From assembly GCA_002315875.1 (NCBI GenBank), contig DCIL01000064.1, positions 11,644 through 20,659 of the forward strand: a stretch of DNA of 9,016 nt. Reading direction: 5' to 3'. Origin of the DNA: Verrucomicrobia bacterium UBA1727. Lineage in GTDB: Bacteria > Verrucomicrobiota > Kiritimatiellia > RFP12 > UBA1067. The position numbers and the translations under genes were made by a program. A model generated the notes under the pieces. It did not search any database and was not told the origin of the DNA. It saw only the letters and a program-made list of their open reading frames with translations. Of this stretch, positions 1 to 6,937 are shown one piece after another (the stretch's first letter is position 1; the number at the start of each line of letters is the position of its first letter).

Positions 1-260
1 TGCGCAAGATCAACGAGGCGGAAGGTAAGGCGAAGGAGATTCTGCTCGTAGCCGAAGCCCAGGCCGCCGGCATTGAGAAAGTCGCCGCGGCAATCGAAGG
101 TAAGGGCGGTATCGAGTCCGTCAACATGCAGCTCGCCCAGCAGTATCTCACCCAATTCGGCCACCTCGCCAAAACCAACAACACGATGATCATCCCGTCC
201 AATCTCGCCGATGTCGCCGGTGTCCTCAAGGCCTGCACGGAAGTGGTGAAGAGAAGTTGA
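1..260 (+). CDS. SPFH/stomatin-like (paraslipin-type) membrane protein, C-terminal part
   Basis: The 5' end is cut by the window edge; the visible frame has its first full codon at position 3 and stops with TGA at 258-260, giving about 85 residues. It begins with an Ala/Glu/Lys-rich helical stretch (KINEAEGKAKEILLVAEAQA) and continues through a segment with QLAQQYLTQFGHLAK, then NNTMIIPSNLADVAGVL. This is the usual end of stomatin/paraslipin proteins: a coiled-coil after the Band 7 domain, then a short conserved segment with Asn-Thr...Ile-Pro. Such proteins form large oligomeric rings at the membrane and act in membrane-domain organisation or protease control. The Band 7 domain and N-terminal anchor lie outside the window, so the exact subfamily (QmcA-like or other) is open. 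It is separated from the next gene by 74 bases, so it may belong to a different transcription unit. Confidence 0.85.
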   Translation, partial: RKINEAEGKAKEILLVAEAQAAGIEKVAAAIEGKGGIESVNMQLAQQYLTQFGHLAKTNNTMIIPSNLADVAGVLKACTEVVKRS

Positions 261-281
261 AGTCGAGAGTTGAAGTTGAAG
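255..281 (+). repeat. Three copies of AGTTGAAG just after the SPFH gene
   Basis: AGTTGAAG occurs starting at 255, 268 and 274. The first copy overlaps the stop codon of the SPFH gene and the last two overlap each other by two bases. Function unknown; it could be a small slippage expansion or a binding site. No T-rich terminator hairpin is visible in 261-334. Confidence 0.4.
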
Positions 282-323
282 AGCGGTGAGGTAACTGTAG
301 TCAGTTGACGTGAACATAAAATA

Positions 324-330
324 AAAGGAG
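324..330 (+). promoter_or_regulatory. Shine-Dalgarno for the 1020-residue secreted protein
   Basis: AAAGGAG lies four bases before the ATG at 335, in an A-rich leader (311-326). It is a strong match to the anti-SD sequence, fixes the start at 335, and is the best ribosome-binding site in the 335-8743 gene run, fitting the first gene of an operon. Confidence 0.75.
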
Positions 331-334
331 TGTT

Positions 335-3300
335 ATGAGCTACGTTAGAACATTGCTGATGGGCGCAGTCGGATTGTTTGCCCTATCGCTTGGTGCTACG
401 ACTGTAGAATATACGGCGGCGGGGACGGTTTCAGAGCCGTTTGCCGCGGGAGTTGACCGCGTTGACATCAACATGCCGGCCTTTACTGGGGCGAATTCGT
501 TCCTCGAGATCACGGCGGACAATACCGGATGGTCCGGCGAGGTCTATCTCAATCGTGGCGCATTGCGCATATCCTCGATTGCCGCGCTCGGTAGTGTCAG
601 TGCAATTCATTGCGCGAGCGGAACCTGTATTCTCGTCACTGCGCAGTTCGCGAGTCCCACGCTGAACGCGGCGATCATCGACAAGATATCCGTCAACACT
701 TGCGACGGTGAACCGTGGGTAGCATTTTGGGTTTACGGGGAAGGACTCAAGAACAACATCGACTTCACGAATCAGCAGTATCTCTGGCTGTCGGCTCCTT
801 CCAAGACCAAGATGGGTGTCAGCGGTTGGGAGGACAGTGGCCAGACGTTGGTCGGAACTTTCACTCCGCATGGCAACACGTATCGCTTCGGATACAACTT
901 CTCAAACGAAAACAACCGCATGCGTGGTTTGATCGTCGCCAATCTCTGTGACATTGATGCCGAGCATCCGCGTAAGATCGTGATTCGCAAAGGTTCTCAT
1001 GTGTTCCCGTCCGGGCAGGTGAATACGACCACTGGTGGTATAGTGCTCGAGCAAGGCGGATACTTGGGCTTCAATGGAACCTCGTGGGCAGAGCCGCCTT
1101 CGTTGATTTCGGATTATCTGAAGATTGGCAGTGGTTGCGGAATCTGGGTCCGCACCTCCAATGCTTTGTCCTTGTCCGCCAATGCCGGAGTCGTGTTCAA
1201 TGGCTCGGTATTGATGAGCGTGGCCGGAAATAATACGTCCGTTGCCAATGGCTTCACGATCCGCGGTCCAGTGTCCGGTAGTGGTTCAATTCTGATTACC
1301 GACAGCGGCGCCATTCACTTTGCCGGCGCGAGCAACACCTATTCCGGCAATATCGAATGGAACTGGGGATTGAAAAACTGCTGGGTCGAATTCGGCAATG
1401 GAAGCAACTTCAGTTGGCCTGGCACCGGAACATTCACCTTTGCCGGTGGGTCCGAGGGCAAAGAGAATATTCTTATCAATTCGAATGTTGACGGCGACTT
1501 CGGCATGAAGATTTCAGGCGCCGGTCATGTCTTCAAGCGCGGTACGGGCACGGTGACGATGCTCCAGCCGCTATCGCGCAGTGGGGCGACGGGTGAGCCG
1601 ATGCTGGAGATCGAGGCGGGAGCGCTCAAGCGCGGCGCGGTGGAAACTGCCGCGGCCTCGGGATGGATGCTTCTGAACGCCGGCAGCGCATTCGACTTGG
1701 GCGGACTCGCCCAAAGCAACATGTATCTTCCCTATGGTGCGGGCACGGTGTCGAATCCGGTAGAGAACGCGGCAATCGAGGTGAGCAATGCCGCGGTAGA
1801 GAATTCGAAGGTGTTTTCTGGGCTCGTCACCGCGCCGCTTAAGCTCAAGAATACGAGTGCGACCATTCCCTGGCGGTTGGGGGACGGCGCGACGTTTGAG
1901 GGCGGGCTCGAAGTTCAGCAAGGAGAAGTCGCGGTTGAGGCGGGTGCTACGGTCAACGGCGCCATCACCTATGCCGGGGGCACGGTTTCGTACGGAGTGG
2001 GCGCAAGCGTTCCGGACGGCGTAGTCGTCGGCAACGGCATTTCTGTTGCCTTCGGTAGTTCCGATGCCAATGTCGCCTCCGTATCCGGTGCTGGCTTGGT
2101 GACGCTCGCTTCTGGTGGAAATTGGCCGGACGCTGATTTCTCCGAGTTTACGGGTCGCATCCTTCCAAGCGCTGGCACGGCGTCCGCCGACGCTGGCACG
2201 CTCAACCTTTCGGGCAATGACATTTTCCTCACTACGGCATGGAGTCCGGCTTCATCGAGTTGGATGTTCCTCGGAAATTATTGCTGCAAGACGAATGTCA
2301 ACGGGAAGACCGAGTTGCAGCTTTCAAGTGGACATCATACGGGTCAGTACAGCACCTCGGCAACGACCATCAATTCAACGCTTACGGTGCCGGTGGCGAA
2401 GTGTGCCTGGCGGGTGTCTTTCGATTACAATGAGATGATGCCCTGGGGCAACAACACCACGCCTTATGACGCCAGTGGATTTAATCCAGCTGGCTACAAT
2501 CCGAATAACAGCAATATCGGCGATCGCTTTGATTTCCTGATTCATGCTGGAGCCGAAAGCAGGAATTATTCCGATTGGTACGCGGCGAATGGATATATGC
2601 CTGGGGCGTATGGATTTACGGTAGACAAGTCATCTGGCAGTGGACGTTTATGCTGGCGCACGAATGGCGTTGTCCATACGGGCGTCAATTGCGGAACGCT
2701 GGTCAATGGCGTGGTGGTGTCAAATCGGCTATTCCACTTCGATAGCTTGAAGACCAAGACCGTTCACGTAGATATTTCCTACGATGGATCCGAGAAGATG
2801 ATTCTTTCCTGGGACATCGGCACCGAGAAGTTCGTTACTACGAATGCTAACGCAGGAGCTGATCTGCTGGATCGCTATGGCGCGGACGGCAAGGCCCGAC
2901 TTTGCTTCCATTACGAAGGCGGCGGGTCGTTTACGGCATTGCGAATATCCAACCTCGACATCAATTTCACTAACGAGGCGACGCCGGCTTTCGGAGGTAC
3001 GCTCGCGCTGCATGGCGGCGAGAATGTGATTGCCGCGGACGGACGCGCTGCCTGCACTGTCTCGGCGAATCTGGTGGTGAACGGCGAAGCTTCCATCGTT
3101 AGCAAGGGCGTGCGGCTCAACTTCACGTCTGATAACTGGACTTTCGATTTCGGCGAAGCTGCCAGTCCCAAGGCGCCTAAGCTCACGCTGCCGGTGGCGG
3201 CGACGTTGCCTGCTACGATTGCGCTTACGCTGGAGGGACCGGTACCGCATTCCTGGACGCAGATTGCCGATCTTTCGGCGGTGAGCGGTGCTGGGGACAT

Positions 3301-3397
3301 CAGCTTCACTTGCGCGGACCAGTCGGTTAAGATCCGCAACGAGTCCGGCCTCGTGAGCGTCAAGAGTCCGGGTGGAACGATACTTCTAATACGCTGA
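335..3397 (+). CDS. Large secreted beta-strand-repeat protein with lectin-like beta-sandwich
   Basis: The 1020-residue product starts with a clear signal peptide (Arg5, hydrophobic 7-19, likely cleavage near residues 20-22). Residues about 30-640 are rich in Gly, Ser, Thr, Asn and Val with patterns like those of autotransporter-associated beta-strand repeats, for example at 311-342 (GSGS...FAGASNTYSGNIEW), 393-434 (ISGAGHVFKRGTGTVTM) and 583-610. Residues about 640-880 look different: WRVSFDYN, GDRFDFLIHAG, YGFTVD and HVDISYDGSEKMILSWDIG fit an L-type lectin/concanavalin-like beta-sandwich. This is a judgement by eye, not a domain hit. No outer-membrane beta-barrel or PEP-CTERM signal follows; the protein ends in GTILLIR. 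A glycoside hydrolase starts eight bases downstream, so a role in binding or presenting polysaccharide at the cell surface is plausible but inferred. The exact function is not recognised. Confidence 0.8.
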   Translation: MSYVRTLLMGAVGLFALSLGATTVEYTAAGTVSEPFAAGVDRVDINMPAFTGANSFLEITADNTGWSGEVYLNRGALRISSIAALGSVSAIHCASGTCILVTAQFASPTLNAAIIDKISVNTCDGEPWVAFWVYGEGLKNNIDFTNQQYLWLSAPSKTKMGVSGWEDSGQTLVGTFTPHGNTYRFGYNFSNENNRMRGLIVANLCDIDAEHPRKIVIRKGSHVFPSGQVNTTTGGIVLEQGGYLGFNGTSWAEPPSLISDYLKIGSGCGIWVRTSNALSLSANAGVVFNGSVLMSVAGNNTSVANGFTIRGPVSGSGSILITDSGAIHFAGASNTYSGNIEWNWGLKNCWVEFGNGSNFSWPGTGTFTFAGGSEGKENILINSNVDGDFGMKISGAGHVFKRGTGTVTMLQPLSRSGATGEPMLEIEAGALKRGAVETAAASGWMLLNAGSAFDLGGLAQSNMYLPYGAGTVSNPVENAAIEVSNAAVENSKVFSGLVTAPLKLKNTSATIPWRLGDGATFEGGLEVQQGEVAVEAGATVNGAITYAGGTVSYGVGASVPDGVVVGNGISVAFGSSDANVASVSGAGLVTLASGGNWPDADFSEFTGRILPSAGTASADAGTLNLSGNDIFLTTAWSPASSSWMFLGNYCCKTNVNGKTELQLSSGHHTGQYSTSATTINSTLTVPVAKCAWRVSFDYNEMMPWGNNTTPYDASGFNPAGYNPNNSNIGDRFDFLIHAGAESRNYSDWYAANGYMPGAYGFTVDKSSGSGRLCWRTNGVVHTGVNCGTLVNGVVVSNRLFHFDSLKTKTVHVDISYDGSEKMILSWDIGTEKFVTTNANAGADLLDRYGADGKARLCFHYEGGGSFTALRISNLDINFTNEATPAFGGTLALHGGENVIAADGRAACTVSANLVVNGEASIVSKGVRLNFTSDNWTFDFGEAASPKAPKLTLPVAATLPATIALTLEGPVPHSWTQIADLSAVSGAGDISFTCADQSVKIRNESGLVSVKSPGGTILLIR

Positions 3398-3405
3398 GCT
3401 GGAAT

Positions 3406-5799
3406 ATGAAGATACGACTTCTGGGACTGATGATGGCGGTGGCCATCGTCGCGAATGCGCGCGAACGCAGTGTGACGATGTTCCTGGCCTTCAATGGGCG
3501 TCCGACCGATGCCCAACTCGAACGCAAGCTCGATGCGTTTGCGGCCGGTGGGATCAATTCGTTCATGTTCTATCCGACGAGCGGTCTTGGCTATGAATAT
3601 CTCGGAAGGGACTTCTTCCATGCTGCGCGCACGCTTGCCGCCGGCGCGGCGAAGCGCGGAATGAAGATGTGGCTCTATGACGAGCACAACTGGCCGAGCG
3701 GTTCTTGCATGGGACGCGTTCCTGCCGAAAACGAGGACTTCCGCGAATGGCAGTTGGCGATGGTCAAGGAGGGTACGAATCTCGTCTGGCGGAAAGTGCT
3801 CTCGCCAGAGACCGTTTCTTCCATGTGTACTGGCGGAGTGAAGAAGGGTTGGCCGAACTTGCTTGAGCCGCGCGCCGTCGATCGCTTCATCGGGCTTACG
3901 CACGACGTTTACGCCAAGGAACTTGCGCCGTGGATAAAAGACGGCACCGTCCGCGGCATTTTTACGGACGAGCCGTTTCATCCGGTTACACGGCGTTGGT
4001 TGCCAGAGCCGCATATTTGCTCGGTTCGCTGGTATGACGGATTGGAGGAGGATTATCGAACGCTGACCGCAGGGCGCGACTTTCGCCGCGATGTCGAGGT
4101 GTGGTACCGTGCCGGACGTGATCCTAAGCTTTCCGAGGTTTGGATCAATTACAATACGCTCTACGCCCGTCGCTTTCGTAGCGCCTTCTTCGATCGCATT
4201 CGTTCTGCGGCCGATCGAATGGGCATTCTCGCGACGGGACACATGGTCAACGAGTATTCGCCGCGCTTGAGCGTAATGCAGAACGGTGATCCGCTGGAAG
4301 CGCTATCAGGACTGTCTTTCCCGGGGATGGACGAGATCTTTACGCGCACCGAACCTGACCGCATCGAGTGGTTGACACTGGCGACGGTGCAGTATGCGAT
4401 CAGGAGAAACGGGCGTGGCGGCATGGTCGAGCTTTACGCACTCGGTCCGGCGAACATGACAGTTGCCAAGGCCCTTAAGATGCTGAGAATCTGTGCGATG
4501 TTCGGAGTGACGCGCTACTTCACCGTGATGAGTGCGATGGATGCCTCGTGGATGGACGAGATGCATGGCTTTACCGTCGGGTTCGGAGACCAGCAGCCGT
4601 GGTTCGCCGAAATGCCGACATTTCTCGATGCGGCCGACGCGGCGAGTGCCGATGCGGCCAAGCGCGCGGTCTTCGATGTGGCATTGCGATTTCCGCGGCG
4701 GCAATGCGTGTTGGCTGAGATGGGGAATGCGCCGATGCCGGATGTGGTGGACTTCCTGCGCCAGTTCGAGTGTTCCCAGCTTGGAGTGGAACTGATTCGT
4801 GAAGAGGATTCGAGTTCGGCCAAGGCGGTGTTCGCCTTTGATGGCAAGCTCTTGCGCGAAGAGCGCTCACGCAGGAAATTCTCCACCATTTCCGAGGCGC
4901 GGGACTGGGCACTCTCGAACATTCCCGAGCGGTTCGTCCTTCGCGAGGAAGACGGGCGGCGCGCGGCGGATACTCTCGTGCGAAATTACGAGGACGGTAC
5001 GCATTCGTATTTGCGGCTGGGCGCAGAGCCGGCGCGCAAGTTCGGCGGACGAATCGTCATGGCCGAGAAGGAGGGTTGGACGCTGGCGCTCGATGCGGAC
5101 CCAATCAAGCGGCTTCCCTTCGACACCAACGGTGTTTGCCGCGTGACCTGCGACAAACCCCTCAGGGGCGTACGCCTCGTCACCCGCGGCGCGGCGGTTC
5201 AACTGGATGGAAAACCGGTTGAGGTGTCCGAACCATCGACTGTGCTGCGTCCGACTTACGACGAACTCTACAAGATGTCCACGCCCTTCGAGCTTGGCAT
5301 TGGCACCCATGAGTTTCGTCTGTCGAAGGGACAGCATGACTGCAATTGGTTTCTGCCTGCGGCCTTTCTGGTTGGTTCGTTTGTCGACCGTAATGGCAAG
5401 CTCTCTCCGATGCGAGGCGATACCGTCTCCATCGGATCGCTGGACGCGATTGGTTATCCGGGCTTCTGCGGCACTGCGACCTGGAAGCGCACCGTTCAGG
5501 TTCCGAAGGACGGTGCCTTGTCGCTCAAACTGGATACGGGAGGACATTTCACGCGTGTGAAACTGGGTGGCCGCGATCTCGGTGCGATCGGTTGGGGAAA
5601 TTTTGAGTGGAAGGTTCCGGCTGAGTTTTGCGGGCGTACGCTCGAATTGGAGATCATCGTGCGCACGTCAATCGTCCCAATGTTCGGAAAGGACCTCGTT
5701 CCCGGTGCCTATTATTGGGGGAGCGAGGACAGAAGCAGGGTGTTGGGACCGTCCGCGCCTTCCCCATGCGGCCTCCTTTCCGTCCCCGTATGGAAGTAG
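3406..5799 (+). CDS. Secreted glycoside hydrolase, GH106-like (alpha-L-rhamnosidase-related)
   Basis: This 797-residue protein has a signal peptide (MKIRLLGLMMAVAIVANA, likely cleavage after residue 18). Residues about 25-410 read as a TIM barrel. YDEHNWPSG at 91-99 resembles the YDE-x-GWPSG motif of GH106-type enzymes. FTDEP at 186-190 puts Glu189 where clan A-like barrels hold the acid/base, and GMVELYALG (Glu342) is a candidate second carboxylate. GHMVNEY (278-284) and FPGMDEI (305-311) also fit the superfamily. The C-terminal part, about 690-770 (TWKRTVQVP, VKLGGRDLGAIGWGNFEWKVP, LELEIIVRTSIVPMFG), is the galactose-binding-like jelly roll usual in GH2/GH106 proteins. The predicted role is cleavage of glycosides, possibly rhamnosides, of plant or host polysaccharide outside the cytoplasm; substrate is uncertain. 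It lies eight bases after the lectin-like gene and its stop abuts the next ATG, which suggests translational coupling. Start 3406 is chosen for the signal peptide; its SD is weak. Confidence 0.72.
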   Translation: MKIRLLGLMMAVAIVANARERSVTMFLAFNGRPTDAQLERKLDAFAAGGINSFMFYPTSGLGYEYLGRDFFHAARTLAAGAAKRGMKMWLYDEHNWPSGSCMGRVPAENEDFREWQLAMVKEGTNLVWRKVLSPETVSSMCTGGVKKGWPNLLEPRAVDRFIGLTHDVYAKELAPWIKDGTVRGIFTDEPFHPVTRRWLPEPHICSVRWYDGLEEDYRTLTAGRDFRRDVEVWYRAGRDPKLSEVWINYNTLYARRFRSAFFDRIRSAADRMGILATGHMVNEYSPRLSVMQNGDPLEALSGLSFPGMDEIFTRTEPDRIEWLTLATVQYAIRRNGRGGMVELYALGPANMTVAKALKMLRICAMFGVTRYFTVMSAMDASWMDEMHGFTVGFGDQQPWFAEMPTFLDAADAASADAAKRAVFDVALRFPRRQCVLAEMGNAPMPDVVDFLRQFECSQLGVELIREEDSSSAKAVFAFDGKLLREERSRRKFSTISEARDWALSNIPERFVLREEDGRRAADTLVRNYEDGTHSYLRLGAEPARKFGGRIVMAEKEGWTLALDADPIKRLPFDTNGVCRVTCDKPLRGVRLVTRGAAVQLDGKPVEVSEPSTVLRPTYDELYKMSTPFELGIGTHEFRLSKGQHDCNWFLPAAFLVGSFVDRNGKLSPMRGDTVSIGSLDAIGYPGFCGTATWKRTVQVPKDGALSLKLDTGGHFTRVKLGGRDLGAIGWGNFEWKVPAEFCGRTLELEIIVRTSIVPMFGKDLVPGAYYWGSEDRSRVLGPSAPSPCGLLSVPVWK

Positions 5800-6915
5800 A
5801 TGAAATACGCTGTCCTTTCCGATGTTCACGCCAATATCGTGGCGCTGGATGCGGCGCTTGCCGATGTCGCGGCGCTTGGCATCGATAGGGTCGTCTGCCT
5901 CGGTGATGTCGTAGGATACGGTCCTGCTCCCGCAGAAACGCTTGAACGCATTCGCACTTGCTCGGCGGCGGTAATCGCTGGCAATCACGACGCGGCGGTT
6001 TCCGGCGCAATCTCAGCCGAGGACTTCATCGATCTTGCCGGTGATGCAGTGGTGCGCCATCGCGAGGCGCTTTCGGCTGAGCAGATGGACTGGCTCAAGA
6101 AATTGCCGCTCACGACGGTCTTTGGAGGCGCGGCGGCGTCCCACGGTGATTTCATTAGTCCGATCGATTTCAATTACATCGATGACGAGGCGTCCGCCAA
6201 GGTGAATTTCCGGATGCGGAACGAGCAACTGCTCTTCGTCGGACACACTCATGTGCCGTGCATCTTTCTTACTGGTTCGAGCGGTAGCGTCTATCGACTT
6301 GAGCCGCAGGATTTCATTCTCGAGGACGGCAAGCGCTACATCGTCAACCCGGGCTCGGTGGGGTATCCGCGCGAAAATGGCGGACAGTGTTATTCGACTT
6401 ACGTCATTTACGATGATGTCGAAAGGAGTGTCAGATACCGCACGCTGCCGTTCAGTGTTGCGAGCGTGATGCAGCGTGGAGTCAATCCCTCGCGCAAGCG
6501 CCGCCGCGTGATCATCTCTGCCGCGCTCGCAGTGGCGGCGGTTGCAGTCGCCGCGGCCGGGTGGCTGGCGATGCGCGGACCCGAGGAGAAGGTGGTTACG
6601 AAGGTCGTTGAAGTGGACAAGGCGATGTCCAGGGCTTTTCTGCTTGTCGAGAAGAGTGTGGTGCTCAAGCCGGGAATGACCAAGGTGAAGGCGAATTTCT
6701 GTCTTGAAAAAGATTCTGATCCGGCAGAGCTCAGGATTGTCTTCGAGACGATGGACGGTAAGGAGTCCGGCCGTGAGAGCGAGAAAGTCAAACGCGATCG
6801 CATGAAAAAGACGTGGCTCATTCCGTCCGGAGCGGCCGTTGCGAAGTTCACGGTTTTGAAATACGGTGAGAACGACAAGGTTTCGATCAAGGCGTTTCGT
6901 CCCGAAGGTTTGTAG
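5800..6915 (+). CDS. YfcE-like metallophosphoesterase with membrane anchor and C-terminal extracytoplasmic domain
   Basis: The 371-residue product has a full calcineurin-like phosphoesterase domain at about 1-218: DVH (Asp8, His10), GDVVGYG (Asp36), GNHD (61-64), SHGD (His115), GHTH (148-151) and NPGSVG (183-188). These are the two-metal ligands of the YfcE/MJ0936 type, so the enzyme should hydrolyse phosphodiesters or phosphomonoesters; the natural substrate cannot be read from sequence. Unlike the usual 160-250 residue single-domain relatives, it continues into a basic patch (SRKRRR, 231-236), one transmembrane helix (about 237-258) and a charged, beta-rich tail of about 110 residues. Basic residues before the helix place the catalytic domain in the cytoplasm and the tail outside. 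The ATG directly follows the TAG of the glycosidase gene with no base between, so the two are probably translationally coupled; GGAAG at 5792-5796 is a close SD. It could sense an envelope signal, but that is inference. Confidence 0.85.
   Translation: MKYAVLSDVHANIVALDAALADVAALGIDRVVCLGDVVGYGPAPAETLERIRTCSAAVIAGNHDAAVSGAISAEDFIDLAGDAVVRHREALSAEQMDWLKKLPLTTVFGGAAASHGDFISPIDFNYIDDEASAKVNFRMRNEQLLFVGHTHVPCIFLTGSSGSVYRLEPQDFILEDGKRYIVNPGSVGYPRENGGQCYSTYVIYDDVERSVRYRTLPFSVASVMQRGVNPSRKRRRVIISAALAVAAVAVAAAGWLAMRGPEEKVVTKVVEVDKAMSRAFLLVEKSVVLKPGMTKVKANFCLEKDSDPAELRIVFETMDGKESGRESEKVKRDRMKKTWLIPSGAAVAKFTVLKYGENDKVSIKAFRPEGL
6904..6908 (+). promoter_or_regulatory. Shine-Dalgarno inside the phosphoesterase 3' end
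   Basis: GAAGG lies nine bases before the ATG at 6918, within the last codons of the phosphoesterase gene. It now serves the transposase, but its position suggests it was the ancestral ribosome-binding site of tatD before the transposase was gained. Confidence 0.45.
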
Positions 6916-6916
6916 C

Positions 6917-6937
6917 TATGACCGATGCGCATTGTCA
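6917..6937 (+). repeat. Left copy of a 20-21 bp direct repeat shared with tatD start
   Basis: ATGACCGATGCGCATTGTCA, preceded by a shared T, is repeated without mismatch at 8092-8112. With one gap and one or two mismatches the likeness continues into TTCGGC (6940-6945 and 8116-8121). The repeat covers the first codons of both the transposase and tatD and contains the palindrome ATGCGCAT (6925-6932). Confidence 0.95.

Noticed and set aside
276..310. Sigma-70 promoter from TTGAAG or TTGACG upstream of 335
   Set aside because: No acceptable -10 hexamer lies at 16-18 bases from any of these boxes.
2911..4242. 443-residue open frame on the minus strand
   Set aside because: It lies across two well-supported genes on the + strand, shows no recognisable motif and is rich in Arg and His as expected of an antisense shadow in GC-rich coding DNA.
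6912..6915. GTAG tetranucleotide at the left edge as a REP-type guide sequence
   Set aside because: It overlaps the stop codon of the phosphoesterase gene, has no hairpin of proper form directly after it, and four bases are too few to be evidence.
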